A stretch of 64,000 nucleotides of DNA from Seonamhaeicola sp. S2-3 (GCF_001971785.1 NZ_CP019389.1:1623001-1687000); one strand, 5' to 3'. Shown: positions 16,922 through 26,692, counted from the stretch's first letter. Numbers and translations: made by a program. Notes: a model not told the origin generated them from the sequence alone.

Positions 16922-19900
16922 TTAAAGGGTTAAGAAATTAATTGCTATAACGGTTTGGTTGTATGTGTTGAGGTTTTCTAGATAATTAAGCTGAATTTGG
17001 TAAGCATTCTCCAGACTTAAGATATACTGATAAAAATCTATCTCGCCGTTTTTAAAGCTGCTATTGGCGGTTTTTAAAATTTCCTTTGAAAGTTGAAAAT
17101 CTTCAGTTTCAAAATAATCTAATGCTTTTTGGTACTTACTTAATTGTGATAGTAATACTTTTCGCTTGGTTTTTAATTGAATGGCGTAATCTTGAAGCTT
17201 TTCTGCAGCTATATCTTCTGAAATTTTTGAAGCTTTTATTTTTGAAGCCTTTCCAGTGAATAACAAAGGAATTTTTAATCCAATTTGATAGCCTGTTAAA
17301 TTAGAAGTTATCCCAGAATTACTGCCTTGAAAGTAGTTTAACGTTATATCTGGCAACAATTTTTGTTGTTCTAATTTTCTAGATTGTTCTGCTACTGCAA
17401 TAGCATGGGTGTAAAGCGATATTTCTGCACTTTCGTTTAAATTTGTTAAAGCTATATCTATCTTTTTTAAAGGCTGAACAGCAATTAGTAAGCTATCGTC
17501 ACTTTGCACCAAACTCATTAATTGGGTGTATGCAATAGCAACTTCGTCTTTTGCTTTTGTAAGGTTTAAGTTTACTTGCCGTTGTTTAGATTTAGCTGTT
17601 ATTTTTTCTAAATAATTAGTTTCACCCAACTCAAAACGTCGTTGTGCATTGTGAGCAAAATTTTGATATAAACTATCTAAAGTTTTGTGAATTCGTGCTT
17701 TTTCTAAAGTAAAAATATATTGATAGTAGCTAGATGTTATTTTGCGCATTAAGGCTTTTTCTTTTATGGCATAACTAGAAGATTCTAAATTGTAATTAGC
17801 GTTTTGTAGTTTTTTTTGAGAACCATAAACAGTAGGAAACATGAATTCTTGTTGAACACCAAAAACGCTAATGGGTTTATTGTTACTAGCTAAATTATTT
17901 TCATCATAACCATAGTAAATTTCTGTTTTATCAAAATTGAAGGCACTATTTATTAAAGCCTTTGACTGCATCATTTTTAAATGGTTTGCTTTGAGTCCTG
18001 AGTTATTTTCTATAGCTATTTTAATAAGGTCATTTAGCGAATTTTGATTGTTTTGTCCAAAAGATTTAGAAGTCATTAAACCGAATAATATTAGTATAAC
18101 CGTTATAGAAGATGGTTTCATTTTCTTCTTGATTCTAATTTTTTTAAACTTCACAAAGTAAGAATAGAGTATAGGTAATACAACAAGCGTAAGTATGGTA
18201 GAAGTTATTAATCCGCCAATTACCACGGTGGCTAACGGACGCTGCACTTCTGCACCCGCATTGGTTGAAACAGCCATGGGTAAAAATCCTAAAGCTGCTG
18301 CAGATGCTGTTAACAATACAGCACGAAGCCTATCTTTAGCACCATGTTTTATCAATGTTTCCATGTCTTTAAAATCTTTATGATTTAATTCTTTAAAATG
18401 TTCAATGAGTACAATACCGTTTAAAACAGCAATACCAAATAATGCAATAAAACCTACCCCTGCAGAAATGCTAAAAGGCATGCCTCTAAACCACAATAGT
18501 AGTACGCCACCAACCGCTGCTAATGGTATAGCAGAGAATATTAAGAGCGCTTCTTTTAAAGATTTAAATGCGAAGTAGAGCATAATAAAAATAAGGATGA
18601 GCGCAATAGGTACGGCTACTTCTAATCTAGATTTGGCGGTTTCTAAATTTTCAAATTGGCCACCATAGGTGATGCTATAACCTGCGGGAAGGTTGATGTT
18701 TTTATCAATGAGTGATTGTATGTCTTTTACAACCGATTCTAAATCTCTATTTCTTACATTAATTCCAACCACTATTCTTCTTTTGGTATCATCTCTTGAA
18801 ATTTTTGCAGCGCCTTTTTTGTAAGTAATATTAGCTAATTCATGCATGGGTACTTTACCACCGTTGGGTAAATCAACATATAAGTTTTTAATGTTTTCTA
18901 TGTCTGTACGGTTATTTTGGTCTAGTCTTACCACTAAGTCAAAGCGTTTTTCACCTTCAAAAACTTGCCCTACGGTTTTACCTGCAAATCCCATAGAAAG
19001 CATGGTGTTGAGGTCTTCAATATTTAATCCGTATCGGGCAATTTTTGCTCTGTTATATTCTACACTCATTTGGGGTAAGCCATCAATTTTTTCAACAGTT
19101 ATATCGGCAGCACCTTCTACATGTTCAATGAGTGATTTTATTTCATTTCCTTTTTTTGAAAGAATATCTAAATCTTCACCAAAAATTTTAATGGCTATAT
19201 CTGCCCTAACCCCTGTTATAAGTTCATTGAACCGCATTTCAATAGGTTGGGTAAATTCTACTTCCATACCGGGAATTATAGCTAGTGCCTCCTTAAATTT
19301 ATCGGCTAATTCGTCTTTAGAAGTTGCCGATACCCATTCATTTTTTGGTTTTAGTACAATAATAACATCACTTTCTTCCATAGACATAGGGTCTGTTGGA
19401 ACTTCGGCAGCACCAATTCTGGTTACCACTTGTTTTACCTCTGGAAATTTTTCTAGCAAGATGTTTTCAATTTTTGTGGTGATTTCAACAGTCTTTTTTA
19501 ATGAAGTTCCTGTTTTTAAAACCGGTTGAATAACAAAATCGCCTTCATCTAAAGTGGGCACAAATTCGCCACCCATGGTTGTAAATATGTAAATAGCAAT
19601 AGCTAATAATGTAGCAGCTAAACCAAGTACCAGTTTTTTACTTCTAAAAGCCCAATTTATGGTTGGGTTATAGATGTTATTTAAAAAGCGCATTAAGCGA
19701 ATGGATATATTTTTATTGGATTGTACAGTGGGTTTTAAAAATAACGTAGCTGCTACAGGTACATAGGTAAAACAAAAAATCATGGCGCCTACTAAAGCAA
19801 AACTAAAGGTTAATGCCATAGGTTTAAACATTTTGCCTTCAACACCACTTAATGATAAAATAGGAATGAATACAATGAGTATAATGAGCTGCCCAAAAAT

Positions 19901-21259
19901 GGCAGAATTCATCATTTTTGAAGCTCCGTTAAATGTAATACTATCTTTAAATGGCTGAAGTTGGTTTTTAGATAACGATACAATTTTTGCTTGATTTTTG
20001 GTGATTTGAAAAGCAATAAACTCAACTATAATAACGGCGCCGTCAATGATAATCCCAAAATCAATAGCCCCTAGACTCATTAAATTAGCATCTACCCCAA
20101 AAATATACATGAGTGATATGGCAAATAATAAACAGAGCGGAATTACCGATGCCACTACCAAACCAGAGCGGATGTTTCCTAAAAGGAGTACTACCACAAA
20201 CACCACAATAAGACAACCTAAAACTAGGTTTTCGGTTATAGTAAATGTGGTTTTTGCAATGAGTTCACTTCGATCTAAAAAGGCATTAATATACACGCCT
20301 TTAGGTAATGATTTTGAAATGGCATCAACACGTTCTTTTACTGCTTCAATAACTTCTTTAGAGTTGGCGCCTTTAAGCATCATGACTTGCCCTAGTACTT
20401 TTTCACCTTCGCCATTTCCAGTTATAGCACCAAACCGGGTAGCATTTCCAAAACCTACTTTAGCTACGTCTTTTATATAAACAGGAATACCGTTGGTGTT
20501 TTTAATAACAATATTTCTAATGTCATCTAGAGAAGTCACCAAACCATCTCCTCTAATAAAATAAGCTTGATTTACTTTTTCAATATAACCACCACCAGCA
20601 ACACTATTGTTTTTCTCTAAGGCACTAAAAACCTCATGAGCCGAAATTTGCATAGCGTTTAATTTGTTGATGTTTAAAGCCACTTCATACTGTTTTAAAA
20701 ATCCGCCCCAAGTGTTTACTTCTACCACACCGGGTATTCCTGATAATTGTCGTTTTACAATCCAATCTTGTATGGTGCGTAAATCTTGAGCGGTATAATT
20801 ATCTTTATATTCGGGTTTAACATCTAGAATATATTGGTAGATTTCTCCTAACCCGGTGGTTATAGGTCCCATTTCTGGTTTGCCAAAGCCTTCAGGAATT
20901 TTTTCTGAAGCCGATTTTATTTTTTCGGCAATAAGTTGACGAGGTAAATAGGTGCCAATAGCATCATCAAAAACAATGGTTACTACCGATAACCCAAATT
21001 TTGACACCGAACGAATTTCTTGAACACCAGGTAAATTTGCCATTTCTAACTCTACAGGATAGGTAATAAACTGTTCCATATCCTGCGTAGATAGATTTCT
21101 AGATGTAGTAATTACTTGTACCTGATTATTGGTTACATCTGGTACAGCACCAATAGAAATTTTTGACAAGGCATATAAGCCAAAACCAATTATAAACGCG
21201 GTAAAAATTAGAATAAGGTATTTATTCCGTAAGCTAAATTTTATAATATAAGATAACAT
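16922..21259 (-). CDS. Heavy-metal RND pump CusA/CzcA fused to a CusC/TolC-like channel
   Basis: 1445 aa. Residues 1-1046 are a complete HME-type RND pump: 12 membrane helices, first helix near 14-31, GAIDFGIIIDGAVIIVEF in TM4 with the acidic residue typical of metal pumps, and GVGFIALFGIAVLNGIVLIEHF near TM11. From Met1047 a second, signal-peptide-like segment (TVILILFGLMTSKSFGQ) is followed by about 380 residues with the coiled-coil repeats of TolC-family outer membrane factors. One frame thus encodes the inner-membrane and the outer-membrane part. Signal peptidase cleavage near 1069 would separate them; this is inference. Similar fusions occur in other Bacteroidota. Confidence 0.92.
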   Translation of the reverse strand: MLSYIIKFSLRNKYLILIFTAFIIGFGLYALSKISIGAVPDVTNNQVQVITTSRNLSTQDMEQFITYPVELEMANLPGVQEIRSVSKFGLSVVTIVFDDAIGTYLPRQLIAEKIKSASEKIPEGFGKPEMGPITTGLGEIYQYILDVKPEYKDNYTAQDLRTIQDWIVKRQLSGIPGVVEVNTWGGFLKQYEVALNINKLNAMQISAHEVFSALEKNNSVAGGGYIEKVNQAYFIRGDGLVTSLDDIRNIVIKNTNGIPVYIKDVAKVGFGNATRFGAITGNGEGEKVLGQVMMLKGANSKEVIEAVKERVDAISKSLPKGVYINAFLDRSELIAKTTFTITENLVLGCLIVVFVVVLLLGNIRSGLVVASVIPLCLLFAISLMYIFGVDANLMSLGAIDFGIIIDGAVIIVEFIAFQITKNQAKIVSLSKNQLQPFKDSITFNGASKMMNSAIFGQLIILIVFIPILSLSGVEGKMFKPMALTFSFALVGAMIFCFTYVPVAATLFLKPTVQSNKNISIRLMRFLNNIYNPTINWAFRSKKLVLGLAATLLAIAIYIFTTMGGEFVPTLDEGDFVIQPVLKTGTSLKKTVEITTKIENILLEKFPEVKQVVTRIGAAEVPTDPMSMEESDVIIVLKPKNEWVSATSKDELADKFKEALAIIPGMEVEFTQPIEMRFNELITGVRADIAIKIFGEDLDILSKKGNEIKSLIEHVEGAADITVEKIDGLPQMSVEYNRAKIARYGLNIEDLNTMLSMGFAGKTVGQVFEGEKRFDLVVRLDQNNRTDIENIKNLYVDLPNGGKVPMHELANITYKKGAAKISRDDTKRRIVVGINVRNRDLESVVKDIQSLIDKNINLPAGYSITYGGQFENLETAKSRLEVAVPIALILIFIMLYFAFKSLKEALLIFSAIPLAAVGGVLLLWFRGMPFSISAGVGFIALFGIAVLNGIVLIEHFKELNHKDFKDMETLIKHGAKDRLRAVLLTASAAALGFLPMAVSTNAGAEVQRPLATVVIGGLITSTILTLVVLPILYSYFVKFKKIRIKKKMKPSSITVILILFGLMTSKSFGQNNQNSLNDLIKIAIENNSGLKANHLKMMQSKALINSAFNFDKTEIYYGYDENNLASNNKPISVFGVQQEFMFPTVYGSQKKLQNANYNLESSSYAIKEKALMRKITSSYYQYIFTLEKARIHKTLDSLYQNFAHNAQRRFELGETNYLEKITAKSKQRQVNLNLTKAKDEVAIAYTQLMSLVQSDDSLLIAVQPLKKIDIALTNLNESAEISLYTHAIAVAEQSRKLEQQKLLPDITLNYFQGSNSGITSNLTGYQIGLKIPLLFTGKASKIKASKISEDIAAEKLQDYAIQLKTKRKVLLSQLSKYQKALDYFETEDFQLSKEILKTANSSFKNGEIDFYQYILSLENAYQIQLNYLENLNTYNQTVIAINFLTL

Positions 21260-21328
21260 AATTCATTGTTTAAAGATTTATCAACCCATAGAATATATAG
21301 TTGAAAAGAATATTTAATATGTATTGAA

Positions 21329-21727
21329 TTATGCTTGCCTAGGCGGATGAAGTAACTCTTTATTGTTAAGAGAAGCGTATAGGTTTAAATAGTGAAAATT
21401 AGTTTTAGTGGTTTTGGTAACCTCTAAAGTATTGATGTGATATGAAGTTTGAAAGGGAATAAAGCCAATAAGTATAGAGCAGTGTCCCTGACATTGAAAT
21501 GGTAACTGTTCATGGTCACTTTGTTCTTCTTGATGTTTGTTATTGTGTTCTAATTTTAGTTTACCATAATGTTTTGATAAGAACACAAAAAAGTTATCGC
21601 CATATTCTTGTTTATGATATTGAGCGTGTTCTAAAAACTCATCTATTTGCAAAAGATCTTCTGCTACTACATGAAAACTTTGCATGAGTATAAAACCAGA
21701 TAGTAATATGCATATTAATTTGCTCAC
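21329..21727 (-). CDS. Small exported His-rich protein of the efflux operon
   Basis: 132 aa starting with GTG, with a signal peptide (ICILLSGFILMQSFHVVAE). The mature part has a helical region with HAQYHKQEYG, a His/Glu/Gln-rich stretch (EHNNKHQEEQSDHEQ), two Cys in FQCQGHCS, and a C-terminal LHPPR motif. Such residues suit metal binding. It lies 69 bp upstream of cusA in the same direction and has its own -7 element, so it probably leads the efflux operon and may be a periplasmic metal sensor or chaperone. I do not recognise a named family. Confidence 0.6.
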   Translation of the reverse strand: MSKLICILLSGFILMQSFHVVAEDLLQIDEFLEHAQYHKQEYGDNFFVFLSKHYGKLKLEHNNKHQEEQSDHEQLPFQCQGHCSILIGFIPFQTSYHINTLEVTKTTKTNFHYLNLYASLNNKELLHPPRQA

Positions 21728-21732
21728 TAATA

Positions 21733-21740
21733 CAAAGTTA
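21733..21740 (-). promoter_or_regulatory. -7 promoter element of the efflux operon
   Basis: TAACTTTG on the minus strand, ending 5 nt before the GTG start at 21727. The same spacing is seen at the DtxR operon, so a leaderless transcript is likely. Confidence 0.55.
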
Positions 21741-21876
21741 GTGAATTTTAAGAAAGCAAAAATTGAAAACTTATTTAAAGTTAACTTGTTATTTACAAAA
21801 TAGGGGGTAAAATTTATTTAAGTAAATATTTTGGTTTTCATTGGTTTAGTTGGTTGTTAAAAAGACGTATATAGGG

Positions 21877-22014
21877 TTAATGGCAACCGCAATTATTGTT
21901 GCCACCACAAGCTTTTTTAGATTTTGGTTTAGGCAAGATATATTTTTTAACTAAAAAAATAACTGCAATAGCCAAAACTGAAAAAACTAATATATTTTGA
22001 ATAATGTTATTCAT
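21877..22014 (-). CDS. FeoB-associated Cys-rich membrane protein
   Basis: 45 aa: one membrane helix (IIQNILVFSVLAIAVIFLV), a basic stretch (KKYILPKPKSKK) and a short Cys/Asn/Gly tail ending in ACGG..CGCH. This architecture is the FeoB-associated Cys-rich family, often encoded right after feoB. The reading frame is open upstream into feoB, but the ATG at 22014, 2 nt past the feoB stop, fits the family. Suggested role: iron binding or helper function at the FeoB exit; not proven. Last gene of the feoAB operon. Confidence 0.85.
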   Translation of the reverse strand: MNNIIQNILVFSVLAIAVIFLVKKYILPKPKSKKACGGNNNCGCH

Positions 22015-22016
22015 TT

Positions 22017-24119
22017 TTATTTTAAAAACTGAAATGCTATTAAAGCAGCAATATACGCAAAACCACTCATAAATACTAACTGAAGCATGGGCCATTTCCA
22101 ACTATTGGTTTCTCGTTTTGCAATGGCTAAAGTACTCATGCATTGCATAGCAAAGGCATAAAAAAGTAAAAGCGAAATACCAGAGGCTAACGTAAATACT
22201 TTTGTGCCATCTGGATGAACTTCTGCGGCCATTTTGTTTTTAATGGTATCTTCATCTTCGCTATCATTGGCACTTCCAACACTGTAAATAGTTGCCAGTG
22301 TACCAACAAAAACTTCGCGCGCTGCAAAAGAGGTCACTAAACCAATGCCAATTTTCCAATCGTATCCTAACGGACGTATTACAGGTTCTATAGATTTACC
22401 TATAATACCAATATAGCTGTGTTCTAATTTATGAGCTGCTATTTTGTCTTCTAGTTCTTTTTCAGATGCCTGAGTATATTCAGTTTTAATAATTTCTTCG
22501 GCATTATTAAAATTTTCTCCAGGACCATATGAAGCTAACACCCATAAAATAATAGAAATAGCTAGTATTATTTTACCAGCTTCTAATACAAAAGCTTTTG
22601 TTTTTTCTATAACAGTTAGTGCTACATTTTTAAACAACGGAATTTTATAACTTGGCATTTCTATAACAAAATACGTTTTACTTTTAATTTTAAGTATTTT
22701 GTTTAAAATATAAGCCGATACAATAGCTGTTAAAAAGCCAATAACATAAAGCGCCATTAAGGTGAGTGCTTTATAGCCCATACCTAAAAAGGTACCTTCT
22801 GGAATTACTAGCGCAATAATTATAACGTAAACAGGTAATCTTGCAGAACACGTGGTAAATGGAGTAACAAGAATTGTAATAAGGCGTTCTTTCCAATTCT
22901 CAATATTTCTGGCAGCCATAATAGCAGGAACAGCACAAGCATTACCCGAAATTAGAGGTACTACACTTTTTCCGCTTAAGCCAAAACGACGCATTATTTT
23001 ATCCATTAAAAACACTACGCGGCTCATATAACCGCTTTCTTCAAGCAATGCTATAAATAGGAATAGAAATGCAATAGGAGGGATAAATACCATAATACCA
23101 CCAATACCAGCAATAATACCTTCTGATAATAAGTTTGTAAAAACTCCTGGGGGTAATGTGTTTTTAACCCAATTAGCTAAGGATGCAAACCCTTCATCTA
23201 TTAAATCGGTTGGGTACGTTGCCCAATCGTAAACGGCTTGAAACATTAAAAATAGAATAACTAAAAAGATGATGTAACCCCAAAATTTATGAGTTAAAAT
23301 TCTATCTAATTTAATGCGTAAGTCGCTTGCATTTGCTAGGTCTATTGTAAGTCCTTTTTTTAGAACATTATTTATAAACTGGTAGCGTTTTATGGTTTCT
23401 TTTTGTTGTAAACGTTTTAAATCTGCGTTACTTTTTGTTTTAAAATCGTTTATATCATTAAAGTCGTTGCGTTCAATTTTACCAAAATTTACATCTTGGG
23501 TAATAACTAGCCAAAGTTTGTAAAGTGATTGGTTAGGAAATGTTTTTTTTAAATTTTCAAAATAATTTTTATCAATACTGCTAATATCTAAACAGGGTTT
23601 GGTATTTAGCGTATTGTAATTAGTAATGAGCTCTTTTAATTTATCTATACCTTCATTTTTACGAGTACTAACAACGGCAATTTTGGTGTTTAGTAGTTCT
23701 TCAAGGTGCTCAACATTTAAAGAAATACCTTTTCTAGACATTCTATCGGCCATATTAATTACCAATAGTGTGGGTATTTCTAAATCTTTTATTTGAGTAA
23801 ATAAAAGTAAATTACGTTTAAGATTTTCAACATCTGTTACCAATACCGCTACATCTGGGAAATCTTTACCATTTTTGTTTAAAAGCAACTCAATTACTAC
23901 GCTCTCATCTAATGATGATGCATTTAAACTGTATGTTCCGGGTAAATCTAGAATGTGTGCTTTAAGGTTGCGTGTTAGTTTGCAAACGCCTTCTTTTTTA
24001 TCAACAGTAATACCAGGGTAATTACCAACTTTTTGATTTAAGCCTGTAAGAGCATTAAATACAGAGGTCTTTCCTGTATTGGGGTTCCCAATTAGAGCTA
24101 CATTTATTTGCTTACTCAT
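22017..24119 (-). CDS. Ferrous iron transporter FeoB (full length)
   Basis: 700 aa with all parts in one chain: G1 GNPNTGKT (11-18), G3 DLPG, G4 NMAD, helical GDI domain, then the permease with Gate motifs NACAVPAIMAARNI and AMQCMSTLAIAKRE. A long cytosolic insertion lies before the second Gate (acidic ASEKELEDK region). It imports Fe2+ into the cytoplasm with GTP hydrolysis. It overlaps feoA by 8 bp and is followed by the Cys-rich protein. It differs in Gate sequences from the split FeoB at 9525-11727, so the two probably have different duties. Confidence 0.96.
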   Translation of the reverse strand: MSKQINVALIGNPNTGKTSVFNALTGLNQKVGNYPGITVDKKEGVCKLTRNLKAHILDLPGTYSLNASSLDESVVIELLLNKNGKDFPDVAVLVTDVENLKRNLLLFTQIKDLEIPTLLVINMADRMSRKGISLNVEHLEELLNTKIAVVSTRKNEGIDKLKELITNYNTLNTKPCLDISSIDKNYFENLKKTFPNQSLYKLWLVITQDVNFGKIERNDFNDINDFKTKSNADLKRLQQKETIKRYQFINNVLKKGLTIDLANASDLRIKLDRILTHKFWGYIIFLVILFLMFQAVYDWATYPTDLIDEGFASLANWVKNTLPPGVFTNLLSEGIIAGIGGIMVFIPPIAFLFLFIALLEESGYMSRVVFLMDKIMRRFGLSGKSVVPLISGNACAVPAIMAARNIENWKERLITILVTPFTTCSARLPVYVIIIALVIPEGTFLGMGYKALTLMALYVIGFLTAIVSAYILNKILKIKSKTYFVIEMPSYKIPLFKNVALTVIEKTKAFVLEAGKIILAISIILWVLASYGPGENFNNAEEIIKTEYTQASEKELEDKIAAHKLEHSYIGIIGKSIEPVIRPLGYDWKIGIGLVTSFAAREVFVGTLATIYSVGSANDSEDEDTIKNKMAAEVHPDGTKVFTLASGISLLLFYAFAMQCMSTLAIAKRETNSWKWPMLQLVFMSGFAYIAALIAFQFLK

Positions 24120-24348
24120 TCGCTACTTTTTCAATTAAAATATGAATAGCAGTTTCCTTTCTAATGGCTAGGTGAGATCCATTGATGTTTAAATACATAG
24201 GATCTGCAAAAGGAGCTACTTGAACAAGCTCTACAGTATTACCTGGTAAACACCCCATTTCAAGTAGTTTTAACGGTATGTGAATAGACGAAACATCTGT
24301 AATTATACCGCGTTCGCCTTTTTTAAGATTTGCAATAGTCTCCTTCAA
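24112..24348 (-). CDS. FeoA family protein
   Basis: 78 aa, the usual size, an SH3-like fold: NLKKGERGIITDV, LLEMGCLPGNTVELVQVAPF, then YLNINGSHLAIRKETA. FeoA binds the cytosolic part of FeoB and is needed for Fe2+ uptake. The start is TTG at 24348, 27 nt from the -7 element; no in-frame ATG gives a complete domain. It overlaps feoB by 8 bp. Confidence 0.92.
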   Translation of the reverse strand: MKETIANLKKGERGIITDVSSIHIPLKLLEMGCLPGNTVELVQVAPFADPMYLNINGSHLAIRKETAIHILIEKVANE

Positions 24349-24374
24349 GCTTATTTAGATTGATTTTAAAGAAG

Positions 24375-24401
24375 CAAAAATAGTGTAAACTTTATTAGTT
24401 T
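24375..24401 (-). promoter_or_regulatory. Promoter and dyad upstream of feoA
   Basis: The minus strand has the -7 element TATTTTTG (24375-24382). A short dyad, AAACT-N5-AGTTT (24387-24401), lies just upstream and is a candidate operator. It does not match the TTTAG-type palindromes at the DtxR genes. Confidence 0.5.
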
Positions 24402-24462
24402 AAAAGTTAAAGTGTAAATATTTGGGTACTCCCATTGGTTTAGCTTTATCCAAGTTGTGCAT

Positions 24463-25134
24463 TTATTTATACTCTTCTTTTAAAATAGCAATATCTTTAA
24501 GTAAACGTTTAATGTCTTCTTTATTAGTGCCATCGTAAAACCCTCTTATTTGTCGTTTTTTGTCAATAAGCATAAAGTTTTCGGTATGCACCATATCAAA
24601 TGGTCCGCCATCGCCTTGGTCTTTAACTGCTAAATAACTTTTTCTTGCTAACTTATATATTTGTTTTTTATCACCTGTAACTAAATTCCATTTAGAATCA
24701 ATAACCCCTTTTTTTATGGCATAACGTTTTAGTTGAGCCACCGTGTCAATTTCTGGAGTTACAGAATGAGATAAAAGCATTACATCATCATCATTTATTA
24801 TTTCTTTTTGAATATCTGCCATGTTTTTTGTCATGATAGGACAAATGGTTTGGCAGGTAGTAAAAAAGAAATCGGCTACGTAGATTTTGTTTTCGTAGTC
24901 TTTTTGCGTAATTATTTTTCCGTTTTGGTTAATAAGCGAAAAATCGGCTATTTTATGGTACTTCTTTTTGTATTGAATAGTGCTATCAACCAATTCTGTA
25001 CTTACCATAGCGGGTTGATAGATAGGAAGTGGTTTATAAACATTTAGTGTGTTATAAATTACAGCAATAATAATTGCCGAAATTACAGCAAATACAATAG
25101 CAAATTTTTTGTATTCTTTAAAAAATGAAAGCAT
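24463..25134 (-). CDS. SCO1/SenC/PrrC family protein
   Basis: 223 aa, anchored by an N-terminal membrane helix (about 11-29). The thioredoxin-like domain has the copper-binding CxxxC (C94, C98 in FFTTCQTICPIM) and the distal His (H183 in DMVHTENFML). SCO1 proteins deliver copper to the CuA centre of cytochrome c oxidase or act as thiol oxidoreductases on the periplasmic side. It is transcribed in the same direction as feoAB, but a promoter separates them. No oxidase genes are in the window. Confidence 0.92.
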   Translation of the reverse strand: MLSFFKEYKKFAIVFAVISAIIIAVIYNTLNVYKPLPIYQPAMVSTELVDSTIQYKKKYHKIADFSLINQNGKIITQKDYENKIYVADFFFTTCQTICPIMTKNMADIQKEIINDDDVMLLSHSVTPEIDTVAQLKRYAIKKGVIDSKWNLVTGDKKQIYKLARKSYLAVKDQGDGGPFDMVHTENFMLIDKKRQIRGFYDGTNKEDIKRLLKDIAILKEEYK

Positions 25135-25262
25135 TTTATACGGGAAATAAATTTTGGTAAAAGTACAATGAAATTTGAATTTTTTAAATTATACAGATGC
25201 TTAAATTAGTGTTAAATAGGTGTACAATGCATAAATGTCTTTTTATACTTGGTTTAAAAGTT

Positions 25263-25270
25263 TACTTTTG
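25263..25270 (+). promoter_or_regulatory. -7 promoter element of rseP
   Basis: TACTTTTG matches TAnnTTTG, 33 bp before the ATG of the site-2 protease gene. Confidence 0.55.
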
Positions 25271-25303
25271 TGCGGTTACGAAAAAAAAATTGATTGAAGA
25301 CCT

Positions 25304-26644
25304 ATGGAGTTTGTTATAAAAATATCTCAATTTTTATTGAGTTTATCACTACTAATTGTTTTACATGAGTTAGGGCATTTTATACCTGCCAAAGCTTTTA
25401 AAACCAGAGTAGAAAAGTTTTATTTATTTTTTGATGTTAAATTTTCACTATTTAAAAAGAAAATAGGTGAAACTGTTTATGGTATAGGTTGGTTGCCTTT
25501 AGGAGGCTATGTAAAAATAGCTGGTATGATAGATGAAAGTATGGACACCGAGCAAATGGCTAAACCTGCACAACCATGGGAGTTTCGTTCTAAACCTGCA
25601 TGGCAACGTTTAATTATTATGTTAGGCGGAGTTACTGTTAATTTTGTGTTGGCTTTAATTATTTACATTTTTGCTTCATTCTTTTATGGAGATACTGATA
25701 TTTCTGCATCAAGTATAAAAGATGGTTATTATATAGAAAACCCGTTGCTTACAGATTTAGGTTTTAAAACAGGAGATAAAATTATAGCAGTTGGAGATTA
25801 TAAAGTAGAAAATTATTCTGATATAAAGACAAAGTTTATTGGAGCTAAGTCAATTACATTTTTAAGAGATGGTATAGAGAAAACCATTGAATTGCCAGAA
25901 GATTTTTTAGGTCAGTTATCAACAAGTAAAGATAGGAGCCTTTTTGAAATAAGAATGCCTTTTATTTTTGGTAAGGTTACAGACTCATCATTAAACAAAG
26001 GGGTTGATTTAAAAGAAGGTGATATTATTCAAGGAATTAACGGAAAAAAGATTAAATATTTTGATCAGTTTAAATCTGCTTTAGATTCACTAAAAGGACA
26101 AACTGTTACGGTTGATGTTTTAAGAGGCGATGAAAATATTAAGAGAACCTTAAAAGTTGATCAATATGGTAAGTTTGGAATCATTCCTACGGGATCATAT
26201 AACAAATTTGAAGAACTGGGTTATTTATCAATAACTAGAAAAGAGTATTCTTTTGGAGAAAGCTTTGGTGTAGGGTATAATAAGTTTATACGTCAAATTA
26301 CCTCATATTGGGATCAATTGGGCTTAATTTTTAGTCCAAGTACAGGAGCTTACAAAGGTGTGGGCGGATTTAAAGCTATTTTTGATATTTTTCCAAATAC
26401 ATGGAGTTGGGAAGCCTTTTGGGGAATTACAGCTTTTTTATCTATTATGCTAGGAGTTTTAAATTTATTGCCAATACCAGCGTTAGATGGTGGCCATGTT
26501 ATGTTTTTACTATATGAAATGGTGTCTGGTAGAAAGCCAGGAGACAAGTTTATGGAGTATGCACAAATGGTTGGTTTCTTTATTTTAATAGCTTTAGTAT
26601 TATTTGCAAACGGTAATGATATTTATAAAGCAATTTTTGGATAA
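25304..26644 (+). CDS. Site-2 zinc metalloprotease RseP
   Basis: 446 aa, normal length. Zinc site HELGH (21-25) in the first membrane helix, two PDZ-like domains (about 120-290), and the C-terminal metal-ligand motif NLLPIPALDGGH (Asp near 395) in the third helix; final helix near the C-terminus. It cleaves membrane-embedded substrates such as anti-sigma factors and signal-peptide remnants. Monocistronic with its own promoter; tRNA genes follow. Confidence 0.96.
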   Translation: MEFVIKISQFLLSLSLLIVLHELGHFIPAKAFKTRVEKFYLFFDVKFSLFKKKIGETVYGIGWLPLGGYVKIAGMIDESMDTEQMAKPAQPWEFRSKPAWQRLIIMLGGVTVNFVLALIIYIFASFFYGDTDISASSIKDGYYIENPLLTDLGFKTGDKIIAVGDYKVENYSDIKTKFIGAKSITFLRDGIEKTIELPEDFLGQLSTSKDRSLFEIRMPFIFGKVTDSSLNKGVDLKEGDIIQGINGKKIKYFDQFKSALDSLKGQTVTVDVLRGDENIKRTLKVDQYGKFGIIPTGSYNKFEELGYLSITRKEYSFGESFGVGYNKFIRQITSYWDQLGLIFSPSTGAYKGVGGFKAIFDIFPNTWSWEAFWGITAFLSIMLGVLNLLPIPALDGGHVMFLLYEMVSGRKPGDKFMEYAQMVGFFILIALVLFANGNDIYKAIFG

Positions 26645-26662
26645 ATTTTTTTAAAAATTGTA

Positions 26663-26692
26663 TTGTAGTAAATAAAAATATATATATATTTG
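26663..26692 (+). promoter_or_regulatory. Promoter of the tRNA-Asn gene
   Basis: -33 TTG at 26663-26665, spacer of 19 bp, -7 TATATTTG at 26685-26692: a full match to the Bacteroidota sigma-A promoter. The tRNA begins 26 bp downstream. Confidence 0.8.

Noticed and set aside
18846-19529. Open frame of 227 codons on the plus strand
   Set aside because: It lies antisense to the conserved CusA part, with no family resemblance; a shadow of the real gene.
20046-20480. Open frame of 144 codons on the plus strand
   Set aside because: Antisense to the RND pump; composition follows the codon pattern of the opposite strand.
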